From: Equadaptatus sp045642025
GTDB taxonomy: Bacteria; Synergistota; Synergistia; Synergistales; Synergistaceae
DNA: 13,901 bases
Reading direction: 5' to 3'
Assembly (NCBI GenBank): GCA_045642025.1
Contig: JAZUIB010000048.1
Location: forward strand, 1 to 13,901
The notes below the pieces were generated by a model. The model worked only from the letters and a program-made list of their open reading frames with translations. It was not told the origin of the DNA and searched no databases. Shown piece after piece: positions 7,221-13,153 of the stretch. How positions within the stretch are numbered: the stretch's first letter is position 1; each line of letters opens with the position of its first letter. The position numbers and the translations under genes are program-made.

Positions 7221-7714
7221 TATAAGTTCACCATCATGCGTTTCTGTTTTTCTTCATCGGTCATGACAAAGCCTCTGTCTTTGTAGCGGAGCAGAACGAC
7301 GTGTGTCGCTGTGCTCTGTACACCGTCGATGACCGCAAGTTTTGAGGCGACAAAATGCGCTATTTCTTTCATTGTTGCCTTGCGGAGTATGACTGTGAAG
7401 TCAAATCTGCCGGACATGAGGTAGAGTGAGTCAACCTCAGGAAACTGGTAGATTTTTTCGGCAATTTTGTCAAAGCCGTTGCCGCGCTGCGGTGTGACTT
7501 TAAGTTCTATAAGCGCCGCAATTTTTTCGTCGCCTGTTTTGTCCCAGTTGACAAGCGCATGGTATCCGCGTATGATGCCGGTTTTTTCAAATTTTTTTAT
7601 CGCAGCGGATACTTCGTCTTCGTTGAGCCCAAGCATTTTGGCAAGCTCCGAGACTTCAAATTTTGCGTTTTTTTCCAAAAGTTCGAGAATTCTCTCTTCT
7701 GTCTGCCTGTCCAT
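7220..7714 (-). CDS. Lrp/AsnC-family transcriptional regulator
   Basis: 164 residues, family-typical. An N-terminal winged helix-turn-helix (about 5-55; recognition helix around DEVSAAIKKFEKTG) leads through a linker strand to a C-terminal RAM/ACT-like effector domain (~65-145). SGRFDFTVIL (101-110) matches the GxxD ligand-pocket loop of the family. Such proteins form dimers and octamers that sense amino acids. The ATG follows GGGGAG at 8 bases. Directly upstream of, and overlapping, the aminotransferase, it probably controls that gene and itself, as AlaR does alaT in B. subtilis. Beyond about 147 it carries a charged tail ending MMVNL. Confidence 0.93.
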   Translation of the reverse strand: MDRQTEERILELLEKNAKFEVSELAKMLGLNEDEVSAAIKKFEKTGIIRGYHALVNWDKTGDEKIAALIELKVTPQRGNGFDKIAEKIYQFPEVDSLYLMSGRFDFTVILRKATMKEIAHFVASKLAVIDGVQSTATHVVLLRYKDRGFVMTDEEKQKRMMVNL

Positions 7715-7736
7715 TTTTATTTCTCCCCTTTTATGA

Positions 7737-7742
7737 ATTATA
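7737..7742 (-). promoter_or_regulatory. Candidate -10 for the lrp-aminotransferase operon
   Basis: Perfect TATAAT on the minus strand, 23 bases upstream of the Lrp ATG and just upstream of its GGGGAG site. No good -35 lies 16-18 bases further up, so it may need an activator, or the operon may be read partly from upstream. Confidence 0.4.
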
Positions 7743-7772
7743 AAAACAATTACGGTGAAAATAACAGAGAAG

Positions 7773-7970
7773 CAATTACCAATTACAAAGTACCAATTAC
7801 CAATTGTGGATGGCTTACTCCATAAGCCTTCATTGTAAGTAAAAACAAAAATCTTAAATTTTTTTAATCTTTTCTATGTCTTTTCTATGTTCAAATTTTC
7901 AACCAATGTTGCAGTTTACTGCAACACCTTAATTGGTAATTCATAATTGGTCATTGGTAATTGTTAATTG
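7773..7970. repeat. AATTGGT-ended repeat element, copy A (MITE-like)
   Basis: About 200 bp filling the gap between the ATPase and lrp genes. The left end is ACCAATT heptamers finishing in ACCAATTGTGG (7799-7809); the right end is the inverse, AATTGGTAATT...AATTGGTCATTGGTAATT (7931-7962). Just inside the left end is a hairpin GGCTTA-CTCCA-TAAGCC (7812-7828). Just inside the right end is GTTGCAG-TTTA-CTGCAAC (7908-7925). The centre is AT-rich. There is no ORF, so if mobile it depends on an outside transposase. Confidence 0.75.
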
Positions 7971-7985
7971 TTTTTTTGTATCCTT

Positions 7986-10061
7986 TTACGCTCTTGCCGC
8001 GCGCGTTGAGTTCAAAATTGCAATCAGCGCGACTCCGACGTCTGCAAACACAGCTTCCCAAAGCGCAGGCTCACCGCAAACGCCGACTATCGAAAGCAGC
8101 GCCCGTATCATAAACAGCATTTTAATTCCAGATGTAAGTATAACATTTTCCCAAACTATTCTCCGTGTCTTCTTCGCTATTTTCAGCAGTTCCGCAACTT
8201 TCAGCGGAGAATCGTCAACTATTACGACATCACTGACTTCAGCGGCAATCTGAGAGCCGAAGCCTCCCATCGCAATGCCTGTGTTTGAAGTTATTAAAAC
8301 AGGACCGTCGTTTACGCCGTCTCCGACAAAAATACTGCGACTCATATCACCGCCGCATATTGAACTGAGCGCGGTTACTTTGTCTTCAGGCTGCAGTTCT
8401 GCACGGTAGCCACTCATTTTTAGAGTGTCGCAAACAGCGCGCGCGACCTCTTCTCTGTCGCCTGTTAGCATATAGGTGCGAAGTCCCATGTTTTCAAGCT
8501 CCCGCACTGCCGCATAAGATTCTTCCCTGATTTCGTCGGCAACGGCTATGCAGCCGAGATATTTGTCATTTTTCAGTACATGAACAACTGTTCTGTCGTT
8601 TGGCATTGAGGGCAGCTCAATGCCGTAATCGGAGATAAGCTGAGAGTTGCCGGCAATTATAGTTTGTCCGCTGTCTTTGTAAATCATTCCTCTGCCGGGG
8701 AGTTCTTTCACCTCAGCATCGCCTGAGAGCGTTATTTCCGGCATTTCACGGCATATACTTGCCGCAAGAGGATGTACGGAGCCTTTTTCCGCAAGAACTG
8801 CCGTTTTGAGCAGTTCTTGCTTTGAAACGCCCTCAGCTGTCATCAGCTTTGAAACTTTAAATTGTCCGTATGTCAGGGTGCCTGTTTTGTCAAAAACGGC
8901 GGCTGTGACTCTGCGCAGTTTGTCAAAAACGTGCGCGCCTTTAACAAGAATGCCGCGGGCAGAGGCTCTGCCTATTCCGCCGAAATAGCCCAGCGGGATT
9001 GAAATTACAAGCGCGCAGGGGCATGATATTACAAGCATAACAAGGGCAGGACTCATAGCATCTGATACCGTATAACCCAATATCAGCAACAGACAGAAAA
9101 CGGCTGCCGCGATGAAGAACATCGCCGGCGTGTACCATTTTGCAAAGCGGGTGATAAAACGTTCTGCAGGCGCTTTTTTTTCAACTGCATTCTGTACCAT
9201 TTCAAGCATTCTGGAGATTGTGGAATCTTCAAAAGGCCCTGAGGCTTCTATTGTCAAAACTCCGTCTATTGAAAGTGTGCCGCCGCTCACATCGCTGCCT
9301 TTCTGTGCATAAACAGGAAGAGACTCGCCGGTGAGCGTCGAACAGTCAATCTGAGAAGCACCGCCGATGACACAGCCGTCAACAGGTATTACCTCGCCAG
9401 GAAGCACGCGTACGATGTCTCCTTTTTTTATTTCCGAAGGCTCTGTAAGCCTTTCTTCGTCATCTATGACAAGCCTTGCCTCCATAGGCTTCTGCGCAAG
9501 CAGACTTTTGACGGAACGGCGTGATTTTGAGGCCGCCCTGTCTTGAAGCGCTTCACCGAGTCTGTAAAAAATCATTACAGCAACAGACTCATGAATTTCA
9601 CCGATAAAAACAGCCGCGCAGGTAGCGCTTGACATAAGTGTGTATTCGTTAAAAATATCGCCTTTAGCAAGCAGCGACAATGCGGTTTTTACAATAGGCC
9701 AGCCACAGAGCGCAAACAACGCGAAAAACGCGCAGGTCACCGGCAGGCTATGCTCATATTCCGGCATAATATGGCTGATAAGCATAAGCCCTGCGAATAT
9801 CGCGCCTGTAACAGACAGGAATATTATTTCTCTTCTGAACTCTCTGTTCTGTTCTTCTATTTCTTCTTCAAGCTCTTCAAAAATGTTTGCGGCACGCGTA
9901 CATGCTTTGCACGCACAGTCCTCCGAGTGGTCTTTGATATGTCTGTGCATTCCCTCTGCGTGTGAGTGTTCATGACAATGGCATTTGTGTTCGTACATTT
10001 CGGCAGACGGCTGGCAGCAGACGGCTGACGGCTTAAAATCTCTTGCGTGTTTTGAAACCAT
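7986..10061 (-). CDS. P1B-type heavy-metal-transporting ATPase (Zn/Cd/Pb class)
   Basis: 691 codons from the ATG at 10061, 670 from the more native-looking ATG at 9998 (MYEHKCHCHEHSH). Neither start has a clear ribosome site; the first lies 3 bases after the upstream stop, which would allow reinitiation, but its extra 21 residues are partly repeat-encoded. Numbering from 9998: a Cys/His-rich N terminus (4-33, 4 Cys spread as CHC and CACKAC) with no classical HMA domain; TLTGES (221-226); CPC (326-328) in the transmembrane metal site; phosphorylated Asp370 in DKTGT; VHP (408-410); TGD (512-514); GDGVNDGP (559-566). Lys626 (SGIKMLF) and Asp653 (ADVG) match the ZntA/CadA membrane site. Predicted role is ATP-driven efflux of divalent soft metals across the inner membrane. 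Metal specificity is inferred from class. Confidence 0.93.
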   Translation of the reverse strand: MVSKHARDFKPSAVCCQPSAEMYEHKCHCHEHSHAEGMHRHIKDHSEDCACKACTRAANIFEELEEEIEEQNREFRREIIFLSVTGAIFAGLMLISHIMPEYEHSLPVTCAFFALFALCGWPIVKTALSLLAKGDIFNEYTLMSSATCAAVFIGEIHESVAVMIFYRLGEALQDRAASKSRRSVKSLLAQKPMEARLVIDDEERLTEPSEIKKGDIVRVLPGEVIPVDGCVIGGASQIDCSTLTGESLPVYAQKGSDVSGGTLSIDGVLTIEASGPFEDSTISRMLEMVQNAVEKKAPAERFITRFAKWYTPAMFFIAAAVFCLLLILGYTVSDAMSPALVMLVISCPCALVISIPLGYFGGIGRASARGILVKGAHVFDKLRRVTAAVFDKTGTLTYGQFKVSKLMTAEGVSKQELLKTAVLAEKGSVHPLAASICREMPEITLSGDAEVKELPGRGMIYKDSGQTIIAGNSQLISDYGIELPSMPNDRTVVHVLKNDKYLGCIAVADEIREESYAAVRELENMGLRTYMLTGDREEVARAVCDTLKMSGYRAELQPEDKVTALSSICGGDMSRSIFVGDGVNDGPVLITSNTGIAMGGFGSQIAAEVSDVVIVDDSPLKVAELLKIAKKTRRIVWENVILTSGIKMLFMIRALLSIVGVCGEPALWEAVFADVGVALIAILNSTRAARA

Positions 10062-10064
10062 TTT

Positions 10065-10442
10065 TTAACCAATCTTTACATTATCTGAGACAGTCAGCTT
10101 TTTAATCAGATTGTTAATCTTCTTTCCGATTTCAGCTGTCAAATCAAAGACCGAATTAAGTTGTTCCCTTGAAAAATATCCCAACATACTGCAAAGCTCA
10201 AGTTGTGTTTCCAACTCGCATAATGAGCCTTTGGCTATATATACAAACCGTGCAAAATCCTTATCAGAACCCCTTCCCTGCCCTTCGGCAATATTCGACG
10301 GAACAGATATTGTCGAGCGCCGCATCTGGTCCGCCAATGCAAACTTTTCTTTTTCGGGGAGATTATCAATAAATTTGTAAACTTCTTTTACAAGCAGCAT
10401 TGATTCCTGCCACACTTTTAATTCCCTGTAACTTGCGGGCAT
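10065..10442 (-). CDS. Four-helix-bundle protein, S23/23S-rRNA intervening-sequence family
   Basis: 125 residues, usual length for this family. The signature stretch DQMRRSTISVPSNIAEG (38-54) is intact, followed by DFARFVYIAKGSLCELETQL (62-81), giving four amphipathic helices that assemble into pentameric barrels in solved members. The ATG at 10442 follows GAGGTGA at 7 bases. Relatives occur inside rRNA intervening sequences, as solitary chromosomal genes, and as accessory (Avd-like) proteins of diversity-generating retroelements. No reverse transcriptase or rRNA is seen here. Both flanks are GCTGTCAGC/GCCGTCAGC repeats, and the stop is 3 bases from the ATPase ATG, so it looks like a cassette placed into an existing operon. 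Biological role unknown. Confidence 0.9.
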   Translation of the reverse strand: MPASYRELKVWQESMLLVKEVYKFIDNLPEKEKFALADQMRRSTISVPSNIAEGQGRGSDKDFARFVYIAKGSLCELETQLELCSMLGYFSREQLNSVFDLTAEIGKKINNLIKKLTVSDNVKIG

Positions 10443-10485
10443 TTTATTTCACCTCGTTTTTTGTTATTTATTTCAATAGTGTATT

Positions 10486-10624
10486 GGCGCTAACGCGCCG
10501 TTGTCTGCTGTATTGCTCGCGCTGTCAGCTGTTAGCTGTTAGCTGTCGGCTATCTGCTGTCTGCCGTCAGCCGGTTTTTTGCCGTCAGCTGTCTGCAGCG
10601 GGCAGATTAGCTTCGCTAATCTGC
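10486..10624. repeat. Cluster of GCTGTCAGC/GCCGTCAGC repeats and hairpins
   Basis: Between the nifU-type gene and the four-helix-bundle gene. It contains hairpin GGCGC-TAAC-GCGCC (10486-10499), several copies of GCTGT(C/T)AGCTGT and GCCGTCAGC (~10519-10595), and hairpin GCAGATTAGC-TTC-GCTAATCTGC (10602-10624). The last hairpin contains the TAG stop of the upstream gene. No T run follows it, so it is not a canonical terminator. Related words occur at 3258-3303, 5907-5922 and 10002-10033. Confidence 0.7.
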
Positions 10625-11110
10625 TCGCCTGTTGTCTTCGCTGACGTATTCTTCCTCTTCTTCAGCTTCAGCCGCGCAGCCGCAGGCATTGCATGCCTTT
10701 GCGTTTGAGGGAACAGTAAAGCCTTCAGGGAGTTTACCGTCTGTTTTCATGTAGTAGTCCGCGGCCGCCGCCTGAATGCCTTCCTGCGCAAGCAGCGAGC
10801 AGTGAAGTTTGATTGCGGGAAGTCCGCCCAAAGCCTCGGCTACGTCTTTGTTTGTAATCTTCAAGGCATCTTCAAGAGTTCTGCCCTTGGCAAGTTCCGT
10901 AACCATTGAACTTGTGGCAATCGCTGCCGCACAGCCGAATGTTTCAAATTTGATATCTTCTATAATGCGTGTATCAGGATTTATTTTGAGATAAATCTTC
11001 ATAACGTCTCCGCAGGTCGGGTTTCCAACTTCTCCCACTGCGCTCGGATTTTCGATTTTGCCTGCATTTCTCGGATGCATAAAATAGTCTATTACTTTTT
11101 GATTGTACAC
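10616..11110 (-). CDS. nifU: Fe-S cluster assembly scaffold, NifU N-terminal/IscU type
   Basis: 164 residues. The scaffold domain fills residues 1-125 with the three ligand cysteines: Cys33 in GNPTCGD (Asp35 adjacent), Cys60 in FGCAAAIATSS, and Cys104 in LHCSLLAQEG. It receives sulfur from the NifS desulfurase encoded just upstream and passes clusters to apoproteins in the cytoplasm. Residues 126-164 are an extension with a CNACGC motif (140-145) and an acidic run (AEAEEEEEYVSEDN). The C-terminal Fe-S and thioredoxin-like domains of full NifU are absent. The start is GTG at 11110, with AAGGAG nine bases upstream; the nearest ATG is internal. It is separated from nifS by 267 bp holding a repeat element. 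Could equally be called iscU. Confidence 0.93.
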   Translation of the reverse strand: MYNQKVIDYFMHPRNAGKIENPSAVGEVGNPTCGDVMKIYLKINPDTRIIEDIKFETFGCAAAIATSSMVTELAKGRTLEDALKITNKDVAEALGGLPAIKLHCSLLAQEGIQAAAADYYMKTDGKLPEGFTVPSNAKACNACGCAAEAEEEEEYVSEDNRRAD

Positions 11111-11139
11111 AATTAATATCTCCTTTCAGTAATTTTGCT

Positions 11140-11167
11140 GTCAGTGCCGGCGCTTCGCGCCGCTGAC
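11140..11167 (-). repeat. Leader hairpin upstream of nifU
   Basis: GTCAG...GGCGC-TTC-GCGCC...CTGAC, an outer 5-bp and inner 5-bp stem about 30 bases before the nifU GTG. It belongs to the GCTTCGC-tipped hairpins scattered in this window. It could stabilise the processed 3' mRNA or attenuate, but it is not a riboswitch I recognise. Confidence 0.5.
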
Positions 11168-11184
11168 AACTGTTAGTTATTTGT

Positions 11185-11355
11185 ATCATTACCAATTGTG
11201 GAGGGCTTGCTTCGCAGCCTTAAGGCGCAAGCAAGCCTTCATCAAAATTAAAGGCACAAAAAAACCCTAAATTTTTTTCTACACTTCTAACTTCAAATGT
11301 TGCAGCTTGCTGCAGCACCTTAATTGGTGTTTCGTAATTGGTCATCGGTAATTAT
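11185..11355. repeat. AATTGGT-ended repeat element, copy B, inside the isc operon
   Basis: About 170 bp between nifS and nifU. It begins ATTACCAATTGTGG (ACCAATTGTGG 11191-11201). Then comes a strong hairpin, GGCTTGCTT (11204-11212) with AAGCAAGCC (11229-11237) around GCCTTAAGGC. An AT-rich centre follows, then hairpin GTTGCAG-CTTG-CTGCAGC (11299-11316), CACCTTAATTGG and AATTGGTCATCGGTAATTA. The order of parts is the same as in copy A (7773-7970). Confidence 0.75.
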
Positions 11356-11377
11356 CTTTTCGCTGTCCGCCGACTCT

Positions 11378-12544
11378 CTATTTTCCAAACGGTGACATGG
11401 CGCGAAGTTTCTCAACTATCGGCGGAAATTTTTCAAGCACATAGTTGATATCTTCGTCCGTTGTGTCTTTGTTCAGTGTCAGTCTCACAGAGCCGTGGGC
11501 AACAGCCGCTGTAAGACCTGTTGCAAGCAGAACATGGCTTGCGGAGAGGCTTCCGGACGTGCAGGCAGAACCGCTTGAGACTGCAATACCCTCTGCGTCT
11601 AAAAGGAGCAGCATACCTTCGCCCTCAACGTGGCGTACGCAGATGCTTGCGTGGTAGGGCAGACGCTTCTCACGGTCGCCTGTGACAATAATTTCAGGAA
11701 TTCTTTCAAGAAGTCCGTCAATGAGTTTATCACGCAGTCTCTTTTCTTTTTCAAGACCGCCGCTTTCCAGCCTTGCTTTTGCAAGTTCCGCCGCCTTGCC
11801 GAAACCGACAATACCCGGGGTGTTTTCAGTGCCCGCGCGAAGTCCGAATTCCTGCCCTCCGCCGTGAACAAGATTTGCAAGTTTCAGACCTTTGCGAATG
11901 TAAAGAGCCCCTATGCCTTTTGGACCGTACATCTTGTGCGCCGACATAGACATAAGGTCGATATTCATTTTGTCAACGTCAATTTCAATGTGACCGGCTG
12001 CCTGAACAGCATCCGTGTGGAATAAAATACCATGCCCGCGGCAGATTGCGCCAAGTTCTGAAATAGGTTCTACTGTGCCTATTTCATTGTTTCCGAACAT
12101 AACCGAAACCAGGAAAGTATCCGGACGAATTGCTGTTTCCAAATCTGACGGATTTACAAGGCCTTTGCTGTCAACAGGAAGAATGGTTGACTCAAAGCCA
12201 AAATTTTTGCACAGCCACTCTATCGTGTGAAGCATTGCATGATGTTCGATCGCACTTGTAATAATATGCTTTTTTGTTTTATCTTTCAGCGCAAAAGCAA
12301 TTCCCTTTACCGCAAGGTTGTCTGCCTCACTTCCGCCTCCGGTAAAAATAACATCTTTCGGATTTGCGCCGATAAGCGCAGCTACTTGAGCACGCGCCTT
12401 ATCCACAGCCTCTCTGGCATCTCTTCCCCATGCGTGAAGGCTGTTGGGATTTCCGTAGTTTTCCGTGAAAAACGGAAGCATTTCCCTTAAAACAGCCTCA
12501 TTGACTTTTGTTGTAGCCGAATTGTCCAAGTACACCTTTCTCAT
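11378..12544 (-). CDS. nifS: Cysteine desulfurase, NifS/IscS family
   Basis: 388 residues, full length. This class V PLP enzyme converts cysteine to alanine plus an enzyme-bound persulfide for Fe-S assembly. YLDNSATT (5-12) is the family N terminus; GGGSEADN (69-76) and EHHA (100-103) line the PLP pocket. The Schiff-base lysine is Lys204 in SAHKMYGPKG (201-210). The catalytic cysteine is Cys328 in SSGSACTSGS (323-332), on a long group-I-type loop. The ATG at 12544 has only a weak GAAGGCGA upstream and lies 37 bases after the rrf2 stop, so it is cotranscribed with that gene. NifU follows downstream. Similar NIF-type desulfurases serve general Fe-S assembly in anaerobes; no nitrogenase genes are seen. 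Confidence 0.95.
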   Translation of the reverse strand: MRKVYLDNSATTKVNEAVLREMLPFFTENYGNPNSLHAWGRDAREAVDKARAQVAALIGANPKDVIFTGGGSEADNLAVKGIAFALKDKTKKHIITSAIEHHAMLHTIEWLCKNFGFESTILPVDSKGLVNPSDLETAIRPDTFLVSVMFGNNEIGTVEPISELGAICRGHGILFHTDAVQAAGHIEIDVDKMNIDLMSMSAHKMYGPKGIGALYIRKGLKLANLVHGGGQEFGLRAGTENTPGIVGFGKAAELAKARLESGGLEKEKRLRDKLIDGLLERIPEIIVTGDREKRLPYHASICVRHVEGEGMLLLLDAEGIAVSSGSACTSGSLSASHVLLATGLTAAVAHGSVRLTLNKDTTDEDINYVLEKFPPIVEKLRAMSPFGK

Positions 12545-12581
12545 TACATTATTCGCCTTCTTTTATTTAATAAGGATACTT

Positions 12582-13031
12582 TTATTGCCTTTTAGCGCAG
12601 TTTGCACAAAACGGCGCGCGTTTTTTCTGTTCCTCAACAAGATCCCCGAACGTAGTGCCGTCATACACTTGTTCAAGAACACGCTTCGCTTTCTCCCACA
12701 AAGGATGAAAAACACAGTCTGTTGAAAATGCACATAAATCAGAACCTCCGTCAACACATTCAACAGGGGCAAGAGGCCCTTGAACGAAACGGATGACCTC
12801 TCCCACTGTAATATCCGAAGCCGGCTTTGCAAGCAGATAACCGCCGTCCTTGCCGCGCGAAGAAACAACAAAACCTCCGCTTTTCAGACTGCTCAGGATA
12901 TTTTCCAGAAACCGTACCGGAATACCCTGCGCTTCGGCAATTGCGCCAATTTTGCACGGCTCACTGGAGTCGCGTTTTGCAAGTTCGAAAATTGCCCTCA
13001 GTGCGTACTGGCACTTCTGATTTATCCCCAC
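12582..13031 (-). CDS. iscR: Rrf2-family Fe-S-sensing transcriptional regulator, IscR-like
   Basis: 149 residues. An N-terminal winged helix (about 1-70; GIPVRFLENILSSLKSGGFV and SSRGKDGGYLLAKP are family hallmarks) is followed by a dimerisation helix. Cys92, Cys100 and Cys106, with His109 three residues after the last Cys, match the IscR [2Fe-2S] ligand set, although the first spacing is 7 rather than 5 residues. A second pair, FCANC (Cys142, Cys145), lies at the C terminus. The start is GTG at 13031, because the codon just before it in frame is TGA; the ribosome site (GGTGAG) is weak. First gene of the operon with nifS and nifU. It probably represses its own promoter when clusters are plentiful. 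The symbol is by analogy. Confidence 0.92.
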   Translation of the reverse strand: MGINQKCQYALRAIFELAKRDSSEPCKIGAIAEAQGIPVRFLENILSSLKSGGFVVSSRGKDGGYLLAKPASDITVGEVIRFVQGPLAPVECVDGGSDLCAFSTDCVFHPLWEKAKRVLEQVYDGTTFGDLVEEQKKRAPFCANCAKRQ

Positions 13032-13062
13032 TCAACTCACCATCCCTACCAGTTTAGTGAAG

Positions 13063-13091
13063 ATTATAAAAATATATGCATATATTGTCAA
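13063..13091 (-). promoter_or_regulatory. Consensus sigma70 promoter of the Fe-S assembly operon
   Basis: On the minus strand, TTGACA (13091-13086), an exact 17-bp spacer and TATAAT (13068-13063): both hexamers match the consensus. Transcription would start near 13056, giving a short leader before the GTG at 13031. Such a strong promoter usually needs repression. Confidence 0.9.
13071..13086. promoter_or_regulatory. 16-bp palindrome in the promoter spacer, candidate IscR-like operator
   Basis: AATATATGCATATATT is a perfect palindrome filling the space between -35 and -10 of the operon promoter. A bound dimer there would block RNA polymerase. Placement fits autoregulation by the Rrf2 protein; the sequence does not match an IscR or CymR site that I can recall. 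Confidence 0.5.
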
Positions 13092-13095
13092 TATA

Positions 13096-13133
13096 AAAAA
13101 CAGCGGCCCAGTATTTTTCGAGCCGCTGTTTTT
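13096..13133 (-). terminator. Terminator after the autotransporter gene
   Basis: A 12-bp stem AAAAACAGCGGC/GCCGCTGTTTTT with a 14-base loop and a run of six T on the minus strand. It lies 20 bases past the autotransporter stop and ends a few bases before the iscR-like promoter, so it insulates the two units. Confidence 0.9.
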
Positions 13134-13153
13134 GTTCTTATGATTTATTGCTG

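Noticed and set aside
10065..10442. Diversity-generating retroelement (via the Avd-like protein)
   Set aside because: No reverse transcriptase, no template/variable repeat pair and no C-type lectin target gene is in the window; the protein alone is not enough.
11111..11377. Riboswitch or T-box in the nifU leader
   Set aside because: Hairpins are simple palindromes belonging to repeat families; no T-box or known aptamer consensus was found.
11630..12025. 131-codon plus-strand frame
   Set aside because: Antisense to the nifS gene, whose catalytic motifs are intact across the same bases.
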